Part shown: positions 1-13,000 of the stretch, in pieces | Numbering within the stretch: position 1 is the stretch's first letter | Layout: each line of letters begins with the position of its first letter | Assembly (NCBI RefSeq): GCF_020085105.1 | Contig: NC_058043.1 | Coordinates: 10,603,167 to 10,667,166 of the forward strand | From: Siniperca chuatsi | Taxonomy: Eukaryota; Chordata; Actinopteri; Centrarchiformes; Sinipercidae | Direction: 5' to 3' | Length of the DNA stretch: 64,000 bases | Made by a program: the position numbers and the translations under genes | Notes under the pieces: generated by a model | Seen by the model: only the letters and a program-made list of their open reading frames with translations | The model's database searches: none | What the model was told of the DNA's origin: nothing

Positions 1-2100
1 TGAGAGGACCCTGAGTGGATCAAAGCTGCTGACACCCCAGGCAGTGTCCTCCTGAGGGAGTCAGCTGTCTGATCTGGGATCAGAGATCAGCAGCGTCTGT
101 CCTTCCTCCCCTTGGCTCTCTGTGCGGTCTGTCACAGCAAGTTAGCACTTAGCCAGAAGCACGATCAACAATCAGATTAGACTCTCCCAAAATAATAGCT
201 ATGACGACTGGCGGTGGGATTGGACTGTTCAAAGAAAGGTGTGCTGTTGTTTCTTTCAGCATTAAAGGACAACGGAGCAAGAAACACGAGGAGTCAGACA
301 ATTTGGCTGTAAACAAACCAACAGTTTTGCCAGATTATCTGAACAAGTCGTCTCCCATAATAACTTTACCTATCAAATCCTTCTATCGCTTACTCTGACA
401 GTTGCTATTTCCTGGAAAACTCACCTTGCCAGGCAGCATGTTGTGTTACTATGGCATCCAGCAACCATGAGCTGTCATATCAACAGTGTTTGCTACAGAA
501 TTTCTGCATATTTAATAGGGTTTTTAATATGGTTATTTCAATGTTTTTTGCTTATTTCTTTTTAAAAGCATAAAAATGTAGCTAAAGCAAGTAAATGTTG
601 CCTTGTGTTTATGCAACCCTGTCTCCTAAGAATTACATTTATATATTACTAATTTGAAATAGCAACTACATTCTAAAGGAAACATAATGCCACCCCGGTT
701 AGGTTTTATATCAATGAGGAAACGTTGTTAATTAACGTATCTGACAAGTAGCAAACTGTTGATATTGAACGTATCAGTAAAATATTCACCAACAACATAT
801 TCTTGTTTTCCTACAATATCCACTCGTCGCAACTACAGCGTTATTAATGTTTTTTATAGTTATGTTTAGGCACTCAGAACTTTGTCAAAGGTAGGTTAAG
901 ATTGTGGTCTTTTAAACAGAAAAGTTCTGCAGTGACATCAAGATGTGTTTACTATATTGACATTTAACCAAAATCACGATCTTTCCCTAAACGTAACCAA
1001 AGTGCTTTTGTTGCCTAAACCTCAGGATGAGACTTTTGATGCCGAAGTCCGGCGCTTTGTACTCCAACCATGCACCCCGACCTTCTCCTTACAATTTCTG
1101 TGTGGTACAAAAATTTTGCTTCACTTGAAAAACACTGCCAGTGAACACAATATAGAAAGCAGTAACATTTCTTATCACAACGTAATTGGGAAAACAAACC
1201 GAAACGCACCCGAAATGTCCATAAGAATTCCTCATTGCACAGGAAAACATGTATCCACAACTATGGTAAGCATGATAAATGCTACAATTTAAACAGAAGG
1301 TCGGCCTGTAAATTGTTTTAGTAATAAGTTTACCGTTTGCCTTCATTTTCTCATTCCCGGTTTGACTAACTCAGGTGTTAGTTTCTAAAATTCTCACATT
1401 GTCTGACCACTCATGTTTCTTGACCTGTCAGACTTCTTTTTAGAGAAGTTGCAGTGTTTCCAGATCTCAGCAGTTAACTTGGGGAGTGCAATGTTATTAT
1501 TACAGATAGGAATGATGGCAAAAACTACAAAAACAAGACCCAGATTGTAAAAACAAAATAAAACCAAATTATCGTTTAATACCCATCCATGTAGTGTTTC
1601 ATGACCTTGAGAATATGGCATAAAGACTATGAGAAACTGTGTGCGAGTGCTTTGAACATACACAGATTTAGGCGAACTGACAATTGGCAAAGAAATGTTA
1701 ATATAAGCAAGATGATGCATTACAGATCTGCCATATAAAACACAGAACTGGTGGTAAAATTACTCAGCCCAATTGCATTGGCCATTGCCTGTGTGTGTAA
1801 TGGTGTCGGGAGTGTATGCACCCCTGACCGTGTGCCAGGGCTCTGGTCAGCCCACCCGTTGTAGATGTGCTGCCAACTCTCGCTTGGCAGGCACTTTGAA
1901 ACCCATCTTTACCTCTGCAGCGGTCAACAGTGTCAACAGCTCCCTCAGACCACATGTATACGCAGAGCTGATGAATCAGTGTGACTGGAGCATTTGTGTG
2001 TGCATGTGCCTTTCTAATAGGGTGCGATATGGGTTTGTGCAAACTGTGTGTGTGCAGTTGCTGCACATTTGAGTTCAGACATTTCTTGCTGCTGAATTTC
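1..2100. other. Non-coding sequence upstream of apcdd1l
   Basis: No recognisable gene or exon. Small open frames at 201-398, 945-1292 and 1773-2072 have no family features. A GC-richer, low-repeat stretch at 1790-1990 is the only part that stands out. Confidence 0.6.
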
Positions 2101-2107
2101 TCTCAGT

Positions 2108-2480
2108 TTAAAGGGTCGTTTCACCCAAACTACAAAAAACATACTTTCCCACTCACCTACAGTGGTATCCAGCCATGTAGACAGTTTTAGTTTTATGTGA
2201 AAAACTTTTGAGATGTTCGTCTCTAAGATTTCTGCCTCCACCCCAATAAAATGAAGGTGAACGGAATTTCATTTGCGGTTCTCACAGCATTAAAAAATGA
2301 CGTTTAAAAAAACAGTGGCATCTCTTCCCAGAAACAGTGTTCGCATTACTCTCAATAAGCCACAGACCTCACTGTCAACAGTTTTCATTGGGACTATTTC
2401 TTTGGTAGAACATAGTTCCAATAAAAACTCTCCACAGTGAGGTCTGTGGATTACCCAGAGTCACTAAGACATTTAGACAC
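2108..2480. repeat. Decayed TTAA-type foldback element
   Basis: Begins TTAAAGGGTCGTTTCACCC, like the terminus of the element at 24624. It contains inverted segments around 2350-2460 (CCACAGACCTCACTGT against ACAGTGAGGTCTGTGG). A matching right terminus was not found, so the end is approximate. Confidence 0.5.
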
Positions 2481-2813
2481 GTTTCTGTTGACTTCTTTTT
2501 AACTTATTCAATAGTACAAACTTATGCTGTGCAACCAAACATTGTTCAAACCAACAGAACTTTATTTTAAATTCTAGAGGACATCCCAAAGTGTCCAAAA
2601 ACCAAATAGGCTGGATTTTGTGGAAATGTGTATAAAGTGATGCACAAGATATATAAAATATTTCCATGTGATTGAATATCTTGGCTTAGTTTATGAAAAC
2701 ATCATGAAGCTTTAATGAAGAGGTGGAACAAGCTGTTAAATAATATATATGAAACTATCAGACCCTATTTAAAGGGGAAATCAAAGGAAACTGGAAGTTA
2801 AGGGGATAATAAA

Positions 2814-3419
2814 CAGTGCTGGACAAGTTACTTAAAAAATGTAATCAATTCCTCATTACATATTACTTATTGAAAAGGTAGTTACATTATTTTACTAATT
2901 ACACAGTCAGAAAAATTAATTTGTTACATTACTCAAGACATTACTTTTGTCAGCCCAGCTCCATGAAAGGTGCCTTAAACAGCTCCAAAGCCTCCACACC
3001 AACATGTGACATACTCTGTATCTAACACGTGTAAAAATAGAAAACGAGATATTAGAGATAACAAGCAGAGGTACTTACTGTACTGTCAAGCAAACCAGTT
3101 AAGAACACACAAAATGTAAATACAGTAACTGGGAGGTGCATTTCTCCTCTTTTTGTAGAGGCTGACCAACTCCCCACACCTCCAGCTCCTGCGCCAAGCT
3201 AACACATCCCAGACCAGTTTCTCGACTGAACGCAGACAGAGCAAACTGGTATCAAACCCCCAGTAAGACAGGAAACAAGCTGACCTCCAAATTGTTGAGC
3301 ATTACTGCGATTAGTAACTGTAATGTAATAACTGGATTTCAAATTGTAATTCCTTACACTACTTGTTACTAAATAAAGTAATGACATAACTGTAGCATGT
3401 AACACTTACTGCTCAACTG
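2814..3419. mobile_element. Non-autonomous hAT-like element
   Basis: Begins CAGTGCTGGACAAGTTACTT and ends in inverted form near CTTACTGCTCAACTG. Its ends are rich in GTAAC/GTTAC words, the pattern of a common fish hAT family. No coding capacity, and no clear target duplication. Confidence 0.6.
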
Positions 3420-3467
3420 TTAGTCATTTTTAAACGCTGTAAGAACATAAGAAATTTCATTCACCTC

Positions 3468-3725
3468 CACACACACACACACTGAAACTTTCTCTATCTC
3501 TGCCCTCCCTCCATCTCTCTCTCTCTCTCTCTTACTCCCTCCTCTCAGCTCAAAACTATAAGAGCCAGACAGGAGTGCACACACACACAAAGTACTCCTG
3601 CTCACATGCATACACACACACACTCGCCTGCACATGCATTGAGTGGAACAGATCCACAGGGCTGCACAGTAGTGAGGCAACGGTGTGTGTTTGAGAGAGG
3701 GGGGTCGGAGAGAGAGAGAGAGCAC
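3468..3725. repeat. AC, CT and GA simple-sequence tracts around the apcdd1l promoter
   Basis: Short (AC)n, (CT)n and (GA)n runs occupy much of this interval and generate low-complexity open frames that are not genes. Confidence 0.8.
3557..3563 (+). promoter_or_regulatory. apcdd1l: TATA-like box, probable apcdd1l promoter
   Basis: TATAAGA lies about 480 bases before the start codon. It sits between CT-, AC- and GA-rich tracts, and there is no other clear core element nearby. If used, transcription would begin near 3585-3590 and give a leader of roughly 430-450 bases. The transcription start is inferred, not shown. Confidence 0.45.
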
Positions 3726-3775
3726 TTACTCTCCCTCTCGCCAACTTAAGGAAAGCACCAGTGTGGAGAAGTTGC

Positions 3776-4015
3776 ATGAAGCGTGTGGTTCCAACTGAAG
3801 ACTTTCTTATCAGACCATGGAAGCCAAGAAGTGGAAGTAGACGAACAAGAAGAAGAGAGAAAGCTGAGACCAGAGTTTGATCTGAGGGATTACTGGACTC
3901 ATATATGTGCTCGTGTCATGGTGAAAGCCTACATGATCGTCTCTTGTTGACAGGAGCCTCTCTGTGTCTTGGATTTCCCAAGGATCAAAGTTTGTTTTTT
4001 GAGCAGAGTGTGTGA
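3776..4015 (+). promoter_or_regulatory. apcdd1l: apcdd1l leader with a cluster of upstream ORFs
   Basis: Four short ORFs precede the main start. They are 3776-3880 (34 codons, Arg-rich), 3817-3840 (7 codons, starting in a perfect ACCATGG context), 3905-4015 (36 codons, stop abutting ATG 4016) and 3918-3950 (10 codons). If the leader is unspliced, they would be expected to limit translation. A spliced leader or a start site downstream of them would remove the effect. Confidence 0.5.
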
Positions 4016-4094
4016 ATGAAGTGTGCGGAAGCAGGAAACATGTCAAACGGACGTTTCAGTCACCTGTTGAGGGGAGTCTGGCTGCTGTGGCAAG
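4016..4094 (+). CDS. apcdd1l: apcdd1l coding exon 1 (signal peptide)
   Basis: In-frame ATGs lie at 4016 and 4040, with a TGA stop directly upstream at 4013-4015. The exon encodes most of the hydrophobic leader and ends CAAG|GTGAGT, a consensus donor, in phase 1. The second ATG has the better start context (A at -3). Confidence 0.85.
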
Positions 4095-7000
4095 GTGAGT
4101 TCAGGCACTGTCTACAGGATGACAGTGTGTTTTTTTAAGTCTTCCAGCTGTCTAAACAGCTTTTTGAATATATAGTTTTTCTATATATTTTGATCAAAAT
4201 TTGAAGATAAATGTTTTAAAAGATTAAACTGATGCTGGTGTTTCATAATCACATGGTACATGAGTCCCAAAAATGCTAGTCAAAATTGCATTTTACTAAA
4301 GGTATTATTCCTAAGTATGAGAATAACTTGTTGCGGTGTAAATCTTGCGATTTTAAAAGATTGTAGCAGATTTCCTCCTGTAATCCAAAGTTTTTCCTTT
4401 ATGAAAAAAAAAATAGATAAACGCTCTCTCGTGTGAGAAATCAGCTGAACACTTGCGGATTTAGCTTAAAGAACACATGAACACAGAGACAAAAAGGAAG
4501 ACATTATAACAGACAAACTCATAATTACAAGGAAGTTATTATGTAATTTGTCACAATTCAAATGATTTGCAAAAATCAAAATGTGGATCAGCACTTTGAA
4601 AAATAAAAACACAACCTATGCTGACGTTAGACTTATGAATAGCTAGTCTGTGTTCCCCCTCTCCTCCTCTGTGTGTCTTCAAAGCGTCAGTCGGATCTGT
4701 GGCCAGCGGAGGAGTCTTAAAAAAGAGCTCTGGCTGGTGCCTTTAAACAATGGTTCCCTAGGAGCAGGGAAGTGTGGCCCTGGAACTAATGTTGCCATTA
4801 TGTTAATGGTTAGAATAACAGGAGACAGCCATTACTGACCTTACCTCAGGCTGCTGTGTAGAGCCGATTGTCCAGCTACCGCAGCCTCGATCACGGAAGC
4901 ACAGCATTTTGGCCATCAGTGCTGGTTAGGGTGATGAGCGGCGGGGGACAGACAGGAGGAGGCATCTGCCCAGTTATAATAATCATCCAGCAACCCAACA
5001 TCAACCCCCACCCCTCCCTCCATCCCTAGCTGCTTCAGTGGTAGACTGGTAGACTGGTATCTGTGAATTGTTTTCTTTTTCACAGCTCAAGTCTAGTAGA
5101 GGAGACAGGCGAGGTTGAGTCACTGGCCCTAAACAGATCCCATAAGGAGCTGAGCAGTTCTTCAGCCCAAACAGAGCAGAAAACTGATCATAAAATTAAA
5201 AATAAAACGGACCATAAAATTTGTATTCAGATGAATTTTGACAGGTGCAATGGGATTTCTGTGAGAGGAAAGCTTCCCAAGCCAGTGTACTTTGTACTGA
5301 CTTTTGAGATGAGTCGCAAATATTGATTCCCGACTATGAACTCTTTGCTTGTAATTTTCTGAGCACCCTTTGAACCCAAATTTTGACTTTAAAGCTACAA
5401 ACACTCAGTTCTTGGAGTTTTGCCACACTTGATGAATTGCTTGAGAAAGATAAAAGTGACCAATTTGCTGTATGGAAGAGACCACAGTGAATATTTGGAT
5501 AAGGTCTGGTGGACCCTTGGAAGAAAGAATTTCCTGTTTTTTCTTGTGTTTCCTAAACTGAACTGAACTGAACTGGACTGGATGGGAACATTTGGTGATC
5601 CCACCCTTTCACTGCTTCATTTTACCATACAGAAAAACCCCTAATCATATTCATATGAATTAAACTATGGATGCAGTGTTCCAGTTTTGGCCTGTAACAG
5701 TCCTGTTCCAACTTGAAAACTCTCCAAGTGTGTGATACAGCCACCGACCGGATCTCCCAAAACGTCTCCAAACCGAGCTTTTGGATTAAGGTGAAACCGA
5801 TGTAATCTCAGCTCGAAAACATCAACGGACCATCAACTTCCCCTGTCCGCTATCTACATCTCGACTGCCTTGGCTGTCCACCAAGAAGAGACACCACAAT
5901 GCACGTAAGGTGCTATTATAATCACGAATCCTCTCTATGGTCTAATAGCACAAAATCAAATTTACAAGTAACACAGCGCATGAAAAGTTGAGAAAATGGT
6001 GGAGTAGGCGGATGTGTTGGCTTGATGTGGCAGCTGTTTTATTCATGGTGAGGGTGTGAGATGCAGCAGGACGATGTGTGTGTTGTTGCTTTGTGAACAG
6101 GAGCCAGAGTTCGCTAACCACAGTGGAACTGGCAGCAGCGTCCAGTGGGCAAACCCCTGTAGATCCCTTGTCTAAATAAATGAGGCCGCTGGATTAACCA
6201 GCTTACACTGTGATGAAAAGACAACAGTGGTCGTCCATGCTCTGCCCGGGGACAGAGGGATACTCCTGGTCCGGGAGACCGCTATGAGATGCTGGGGTAA
6301 AAGCCCCAAAAATGTAAGGGGGACTCAGGGTTAGAATAACACAACAGACCTCATGTTCTTTGAAAATCCTCTAAATCACCCTGACCTTCGCATGACTTTG
6401 GCGACAAGGGAGAGAGGCAGAAACAGGGTACTGCAGCAAGAAGGCCTGGCCTGGCAAACTTAAAAATGCCTTGCATGGTTTCTGTTAGCCGTCCTCAGTC
6501 TCTCAAAGTGTTGGGCAGTAACACCTTACTTAGTAATGTGTTACAGTAGTATGATTACTTTTTTATAGTAACAAGTAGAGTAAGAGATTACAATTTTAAA
6601 TCCAATAATTACATTCAGTTACGAATCCCAGTTACTCTCCAATATTTTGACAATTTGGCGGTCGACATGTTTGCTCTCTTCAGGCGCCTTTAGACTGCAA
6701 CAACAACAATTGTGTACGTTTATTGCATGTCACACTGTGTGAGATGGGTCTAATCAAATCGTGGTCACAATCTGTGTCAGACTGTACGATATCACTTTGA
6801 GGCATGTCAGATTGTGCGATGAATGCGCAGCGAATCATAGCACTACGATGTAAATAGAAAAAAAGAGCAGACACGTTATCAGCTCGCGTCATCGGTGTAT
6901 GCTTCTGTTTTAAAAATGCAGCAATGCAGGTTTTCTTCTTTACCACAGTCCCACAAACTTATTTGTTGTTTCGCCTCCATTGTTTTGGTTTGGGTGTGCA

Positions 7001-10000
7001 CATGCGTATGTTTATTTTTTCTAAACTTTATTCAAAAATGGCACTCACGAAATGTTGCGCCGGTCCGGTGTATTCTGCGTCATGTCATGCCATATTCTGT
7101 TCGGTTGGTTTGTGGGTCGTTGCAGTAGTCACATTGTGAGAATTTGGAGCTAAATTTCAGACAGAATTTCGTCGCAGGCTATCTTTAGTCGCCAAAGTCA
7201 TTAGTGGACGTGTCTCACAGCGTGATCTAGGACCACTATTTTGGATTGGAAAGATTTGTCTCAGACAGCTCAAGATTGCACAGTGTAAAGGGGCCTTTAC
7301 TTGGAGTTAGCTGGAGGGTTGATTTCAATTTATACTGCTGTGAGATGTGTTAGCTTGCCTTAAATGCACCTCCTAGTAAGTCAAAAGCTGTCTTATTGAC
7401 ATGTTGTGTATTCTGAGCTGCCAGCTAGCCACCGTTAGCTTTGCTTACATTCTGACAGTTAGCCTACAGTTGAAGAGAGGACTTCTCTGGAGAGCTGCAT
7501 GGAGTCAGTCACTGGGGCTCAGCTACAGTTAGTTGTTGATGGTCAGTAAATACCTCCAAACAGTAGGCTGACTGCCTGTTAAATGTCTTGTTTTCTATTT
7601 CTACATGTGATAAATAAAGAATATGTGCTTTGGAGTCATCTTTGTCTTTGAGTATTACATTTTCATTAGATTTACCCAACACTGGTTCCTGATCTGATAT
7701 ACAATCAAAGAAGAGGGAACTAATTTGAATAGTCCTAATGCAGTAAACTTTATCTGCAATAGTAAGTAATAGTTCAACCATTTAAACATGAGAGCTGCAG
7801 TGTGGCAGGACATCTAAAATGGCTTCCACTGTATAAATGAAAAACAAAACAGTTGTTCTTCGCTGTGGTCACTGAGATATTTATATCCTGTGTGTGTGCA
7901 TGCTGGCCTCTGAGTAGAAAAATAGGAAGAATCTGCAAATCAGAAAACGGGACAGAATATGCAGCTGGTCATATTTTATGAAGAACTGTGGATAATTCTG
8001 GCGAAAATGTAGATGATTTAAAGGAAATTGATTTACCCATCAATACTGTATGTGCATGGTGAGAGCTTTCCCATTAGAAAACCAATCCAAGTATATTATA
8101 GCAGTGGTTCTCAACCTCGGAGTAAGGAACCTTCCAAGGGGTGACAATATAAATCTGAGGTGTTGTGAGATAGATGGGAATCACGGTCTTATAACACCTA
8201 TCCAAGATCTGGAGGACAACTCAGCGACTCATTGAGCCTGGAAAAAACGGTGGGAACTGTGAATAATGTGCAGCAGTCACCTAAATATGTGGAATGAGCA
8301 GGATCTCTGAGCTACTGTAGCATCACCTCACCAATCTTGTCACTCCGACGCATGAAGACACCTCCTCCAACCCCTCATCCTCCTGACTAACTTCATTCAC
8401 CTCATCAACCACTGACAGACACACAGAGAGAGAAAAAAACTAAACAAAGGCAAGAAAAAAGAAGAGAGGAATCTGAAATCCATCCAGGAGAAATGAGCCG
8501 TAAACATCATGGCTTTTTCATCGGGTGGAGTGGGGAGGAATCAGTGGAGGGGGAGGAGGGCCAGGAGAGCATGGGCACTTCACGGACAGTTTCGAGGGTT
8601 TTGTCCTGCAGCACTGAGGCAAAGAGAGATGAGAAAGGGGCTTTACAGGACACTGGGGGTAACCACACTGAAAGAAGTGGAGTGAGGATATTGTAAAAAA
8701 GTAGGAAACACATGAGGAAGTAGTTAAAATACTGGAACATGGAGGGATTGGTCCTGCTTTGCCATCGTTTCAGTGCACCAACAACATTTTTCTGGGACAA
8801 AATAGCTATTTTCTTTCACCTTCACTGCCTCCACTTTGGCAGGTTTAATCATTCTCCGTTAAAAGCCTCAATAGAAGCAGCTATGAAGCAGACAAAGGGG
8901 TCTCTCTCTAATGAACGGGGCACAGGGTTGACTTAAACGTCAAGTACTTGATTCCCCCTGTAAGCCCTGAATCAAAAGTGCCTGGATCTGGTTCTTGTTT
9001 TTACAGGATAGCTCCAAATAAAGACGCACATAAAACTGTATTTTGACTTTGGCGCTGTGGATGAGACATAAGAGAGGAGAGCGAAGGCTGCCAAACCGTA
9101 ATCACAAATGCAAACAAACAAACAGAGTGCAGCCTGGAGGTCCTTTATAAATGGTATCCCTTCTGCAGTGTACTGTAAATCAATGTGTGCTGTGTGTTTT
9201 TGTGAACGTGCGTGCATGCATGTGTGTGTGTGTGTGTGTGTGTGGAAACAGGATGAATATGGGAGCTCAAAGACAGGTAGATTACTTTGGCCGGTCATCA
9301 GTCAGCTGAAGTGAAGGCCAGTGGCAGCGTCAATGTTGGTGGTGATGACAGACTGACCGTTCAGACCACACGCAGGTCACAGTCTGCTGCGCTGACCCCT
9401 TGTGGGAGAATCACAATACTGCATGAGGACAAACTGGGGGATGAGTGTTGTCTCTGCCTGTCTGTAATTTAATATCTGTGGTGTGTTGTTCAGCTGCACT
9501 TGACAATGAAATCAGGTTTACCGCAGCAGAGCAGAAAGGCAGGAAGACAGAGAGAAAAGGTGGCTTTAATCAGTCACAGTGGAACGACGGCTTCCCGCCC
9601 ACTGTTTAAGGAAGGCTTGCACACAAACCGATTGGTCTATTGCGCTGTCAACCAACATATTAATAGCCCTGGCCCTCATGAGTAATGAGCTATCACAATT
9701 TGTTGTAACCTCCCTTTGTATGTTGTTATGGCAATCTAAGTAACATCAAAGTGCATCAAAGTTTGGCTGTGTCTCATTCTCCTTAAAGGAGAACAGTCAG
9801 GTGCCCATATGAACATTGAAACAGGCTTTGCTTGTTGTAATCATTCCTCTTAATCATACTGGTCATTAAGAGATCCCTTCCTAATGTAAGAGATAGGGGA
9901 CAAAATCCACTCTTTGTCTTTGTTCTGTGCAAAAAATGTATTCCAAAGTTTATTTGAAGCTAATATGAAACTTCAGCAGTCTGAGTTGGACAAATCAAGT

Positions 10001-13000
10001 GAATATCTTCCAAAATCCCTTTAGTTCAAAATTTCCTCTGTGTTTCCCGGACAGTGTTTCTCTGCTGAGCTGCAGCGGAGGGAACAAAGAAGGAATTTCA
10101 TACTAAGAAGACTTTGGAAGAGACTTCTGAAGCCTCATATTAGCTTCAGATAAGTCTTTAAACACATTGTTGCACAAAATGAGGACTTTGGATTTTGTCT
10201 CTTACACTGGAGACACATAAGAAATGGATGTTGTAATGGCCAGTATGAACATGAGGAATTACTACAGTACGCAAAACCTGTTTCAATGTTCATATGGGCA
10301 CCAGACTTGAAAAAATATGAACATACCCTTTAATGGGTAGTGTTATTGGCTATGATGCTTTAATGAACAATTCACATGCTACGTGTTGATCCTTGACCCC
10401 TATGAGTCACAGAGGTTAGTGACATGGTTTGACTTAAGTAAAACTTGAGTCAAAGTTAATTTGAGTAAATGTTTGTTGTTGCACTTGCCTGTATTATGTT
10501 TTAGTTATGAGGCTGTATGATGCCCATAGTTGCTGTCAGATTCACCCGAAACCTCACAGATGATTAGTTGGATTACTGTTTTGCAATGAGCTTTCATATC
10601 TGACACCAACATAATTCTAATAAAAAGCACATTTTTTATGTGAATCTAAATTCTACATATGTATGTGTACACTCAGTTGCCAGTTTATTAGTTTATTTAC
10701 CTTGCTAAAACTAATGCAGTATAATGCAACAATCCTGCAATAAATCCTTCCTTTATGAAGGTTATAATGTTCAGTTTTTGCTGAAACTGAGAGGTGTAGA
10801 TTCAATTGTATGATCATTTTGGAGGATGAAGTTTGTAGTGCTGTTGAACTGTATTGTGATATACAGAGAGGTGTTTCTGTTATTTAGCCTACCCTCATTG
10901 ACATAAATGAGATGGGCAAAATAATAGAAACTTTTGCTAGTATAACGCAGTATAATAAATCTAATAAACTGGCAACTGAGTGTATAATCCAACATAAACC
11001 ATAAATGTAACTATTCACATGGGAGTTAAATCAATCTTACAGTGAGTTTTATTGGTAAAAATATGTGAAATCTGTTTTTGAAAGATGCACTGAGCACTAC
11101 ACTTCGATAGGGAGGTGCAGACTGCATCAAGGGGAAGTTTTAGGGCCCATAGTGGAAAAATAAATCAGTGGGAACCATTGCAGGGTAAAACTAATGATAT
11201 CTGACTGCCTGTGTAGGAAGTGAATCAACTAAAATGGTCCCCCATCTCCTCCAAATTGAGATGGGGGTTGGATATTATCATATGTATTACAACATTGCCT
11301 CCCTTGTGGTTGGAATAGGCTCTTTTGTAGAAGAATACTTAAAAAACCCCACGATGAGCAATTTTGTTTTACTAAGCTCTGCTTTTATGAGTGCTCTTTT
11401 AGTAAATGCAACCATATGCCCAACTGGAATGAGATGCAAGAGAGGGAAAGGGGCTGAATGACAAGTGACCTCAAGAAACACTATAGAAATGCTTTGGCAA
11501 TAACAGAAACTCAAATATAGCAACCCAAATGACTCCACATCACATACTGTGACTCTTGCCTTTCTGTCCATTCATTGCACTCTGTGTGAGTAACCACTTA
11601 GGCAACATATTGCATGCAGCTACAAAGGGTGGATAACACAAAACAGACCAATTGGATGACTTGCAAGAAGCAGTGGAAATTAATTAATCCTGATTAGTAT
11701 TTCTGCTGCGAGCACTCCCGTGGGAGCGCAGCTGGGTCCGACTGACCGGGTTCCCTCGCCAGCTGCTGTGACATGGAGCATAAACAAACACATCACCGTA
11801 TGGGGAAAATTGCAAACATGTTTCAATGCCTGTGACAGGAAAAATAAGTATTAATCATATCAACAAATTGACAGACTGCTCAAAGGAGGAGAAATGTGCC
11901 TTGAGCTTAAATCTGGTTTTGTGGTCTGCGACTGCACAGTTCAAACAATCCAAGCTCTACATATGTGCGTGTGTGTCAGGTGGAAGGATGCTAGGAAATG
12001 ACTGCGCTGCACACATGTCTGTGGTTGTGGTGCATATGGGAAGCATTGCAAGAGTGAGGGGAACAAAAAATATCCTCCGTCTGACACTAACAAGTTTAAT
12101 AAACGCCGATCACTCAGCCGCCATCTTGGAGCCTTTTACAGAAAAAAAATCCATCAGCAAGTCAACATCACACACTTTCCATACAAAGTCCCCATTTTCC
12201 TTCAGTTCCATCTGCTCAGTCATGAGAGAACAAACTTATCTGTGGCTCAACAACTAACTCCCAGCTCAACTGGAAGCTCGGCAGGTGATGTTCTCCCCAA
12301 GTGCATCTAAAGTCAAATGAGAGGAAAGTGGAGTGAGATTACACCCATAAAGCTGTCTAACCACAGATGACCCTGAGGAAAGTTGAGAAAGTGAGAGAAA
12401 GAATGTGAGAGCTATAAGGATGAAGGGGAGCAAGAGGGAATCAGAGAAAAGGAAAAAAGGAAATAGAGGAAAAAGCAAGCTGGATACGCTGACTTAAAGT
12501 AAAAGCTCAACATTTTCTGAAATAGTCTTATGGCAGAGAGTTAGATGGGAAGATTGAGACCAGTCTCATATTTGTCTGTTAAATCTAAGGCTACAGTCAG
12601 CAGACGGTTAGCGTAGCATAAAGACTGGAAGCAGGGGGAAACAGCTAGCCTGGCTCTGTCCAAAAGGTAACAAAATGCACCTACCAGCACCTCTAAAGCT
12701 CACTTATTAACATGTTATATTTAATTTGTTCGATCCGTACAAAAACCGATGTGTAAAAACAACATTTCACCATTAAGAATAAAAGTGAATGGACGAGTGC
12801 AAGAGGAAAACAAGAGAAAAAGTCAGAGAAAAAACGGGAGATGGAGGCGTCTGTGAGAACTCATCCCCCTTGCTTTTTGACATTTGTTGTGGGAGGATGA
12901 AACTGAAGCCATAATTTTCACACACACAAAAATGCACACACTGCCAGGACAGACCGCAGTGGGTTTCCTCACGTTGCAACCATGAGGGTGTAATCAGAAA

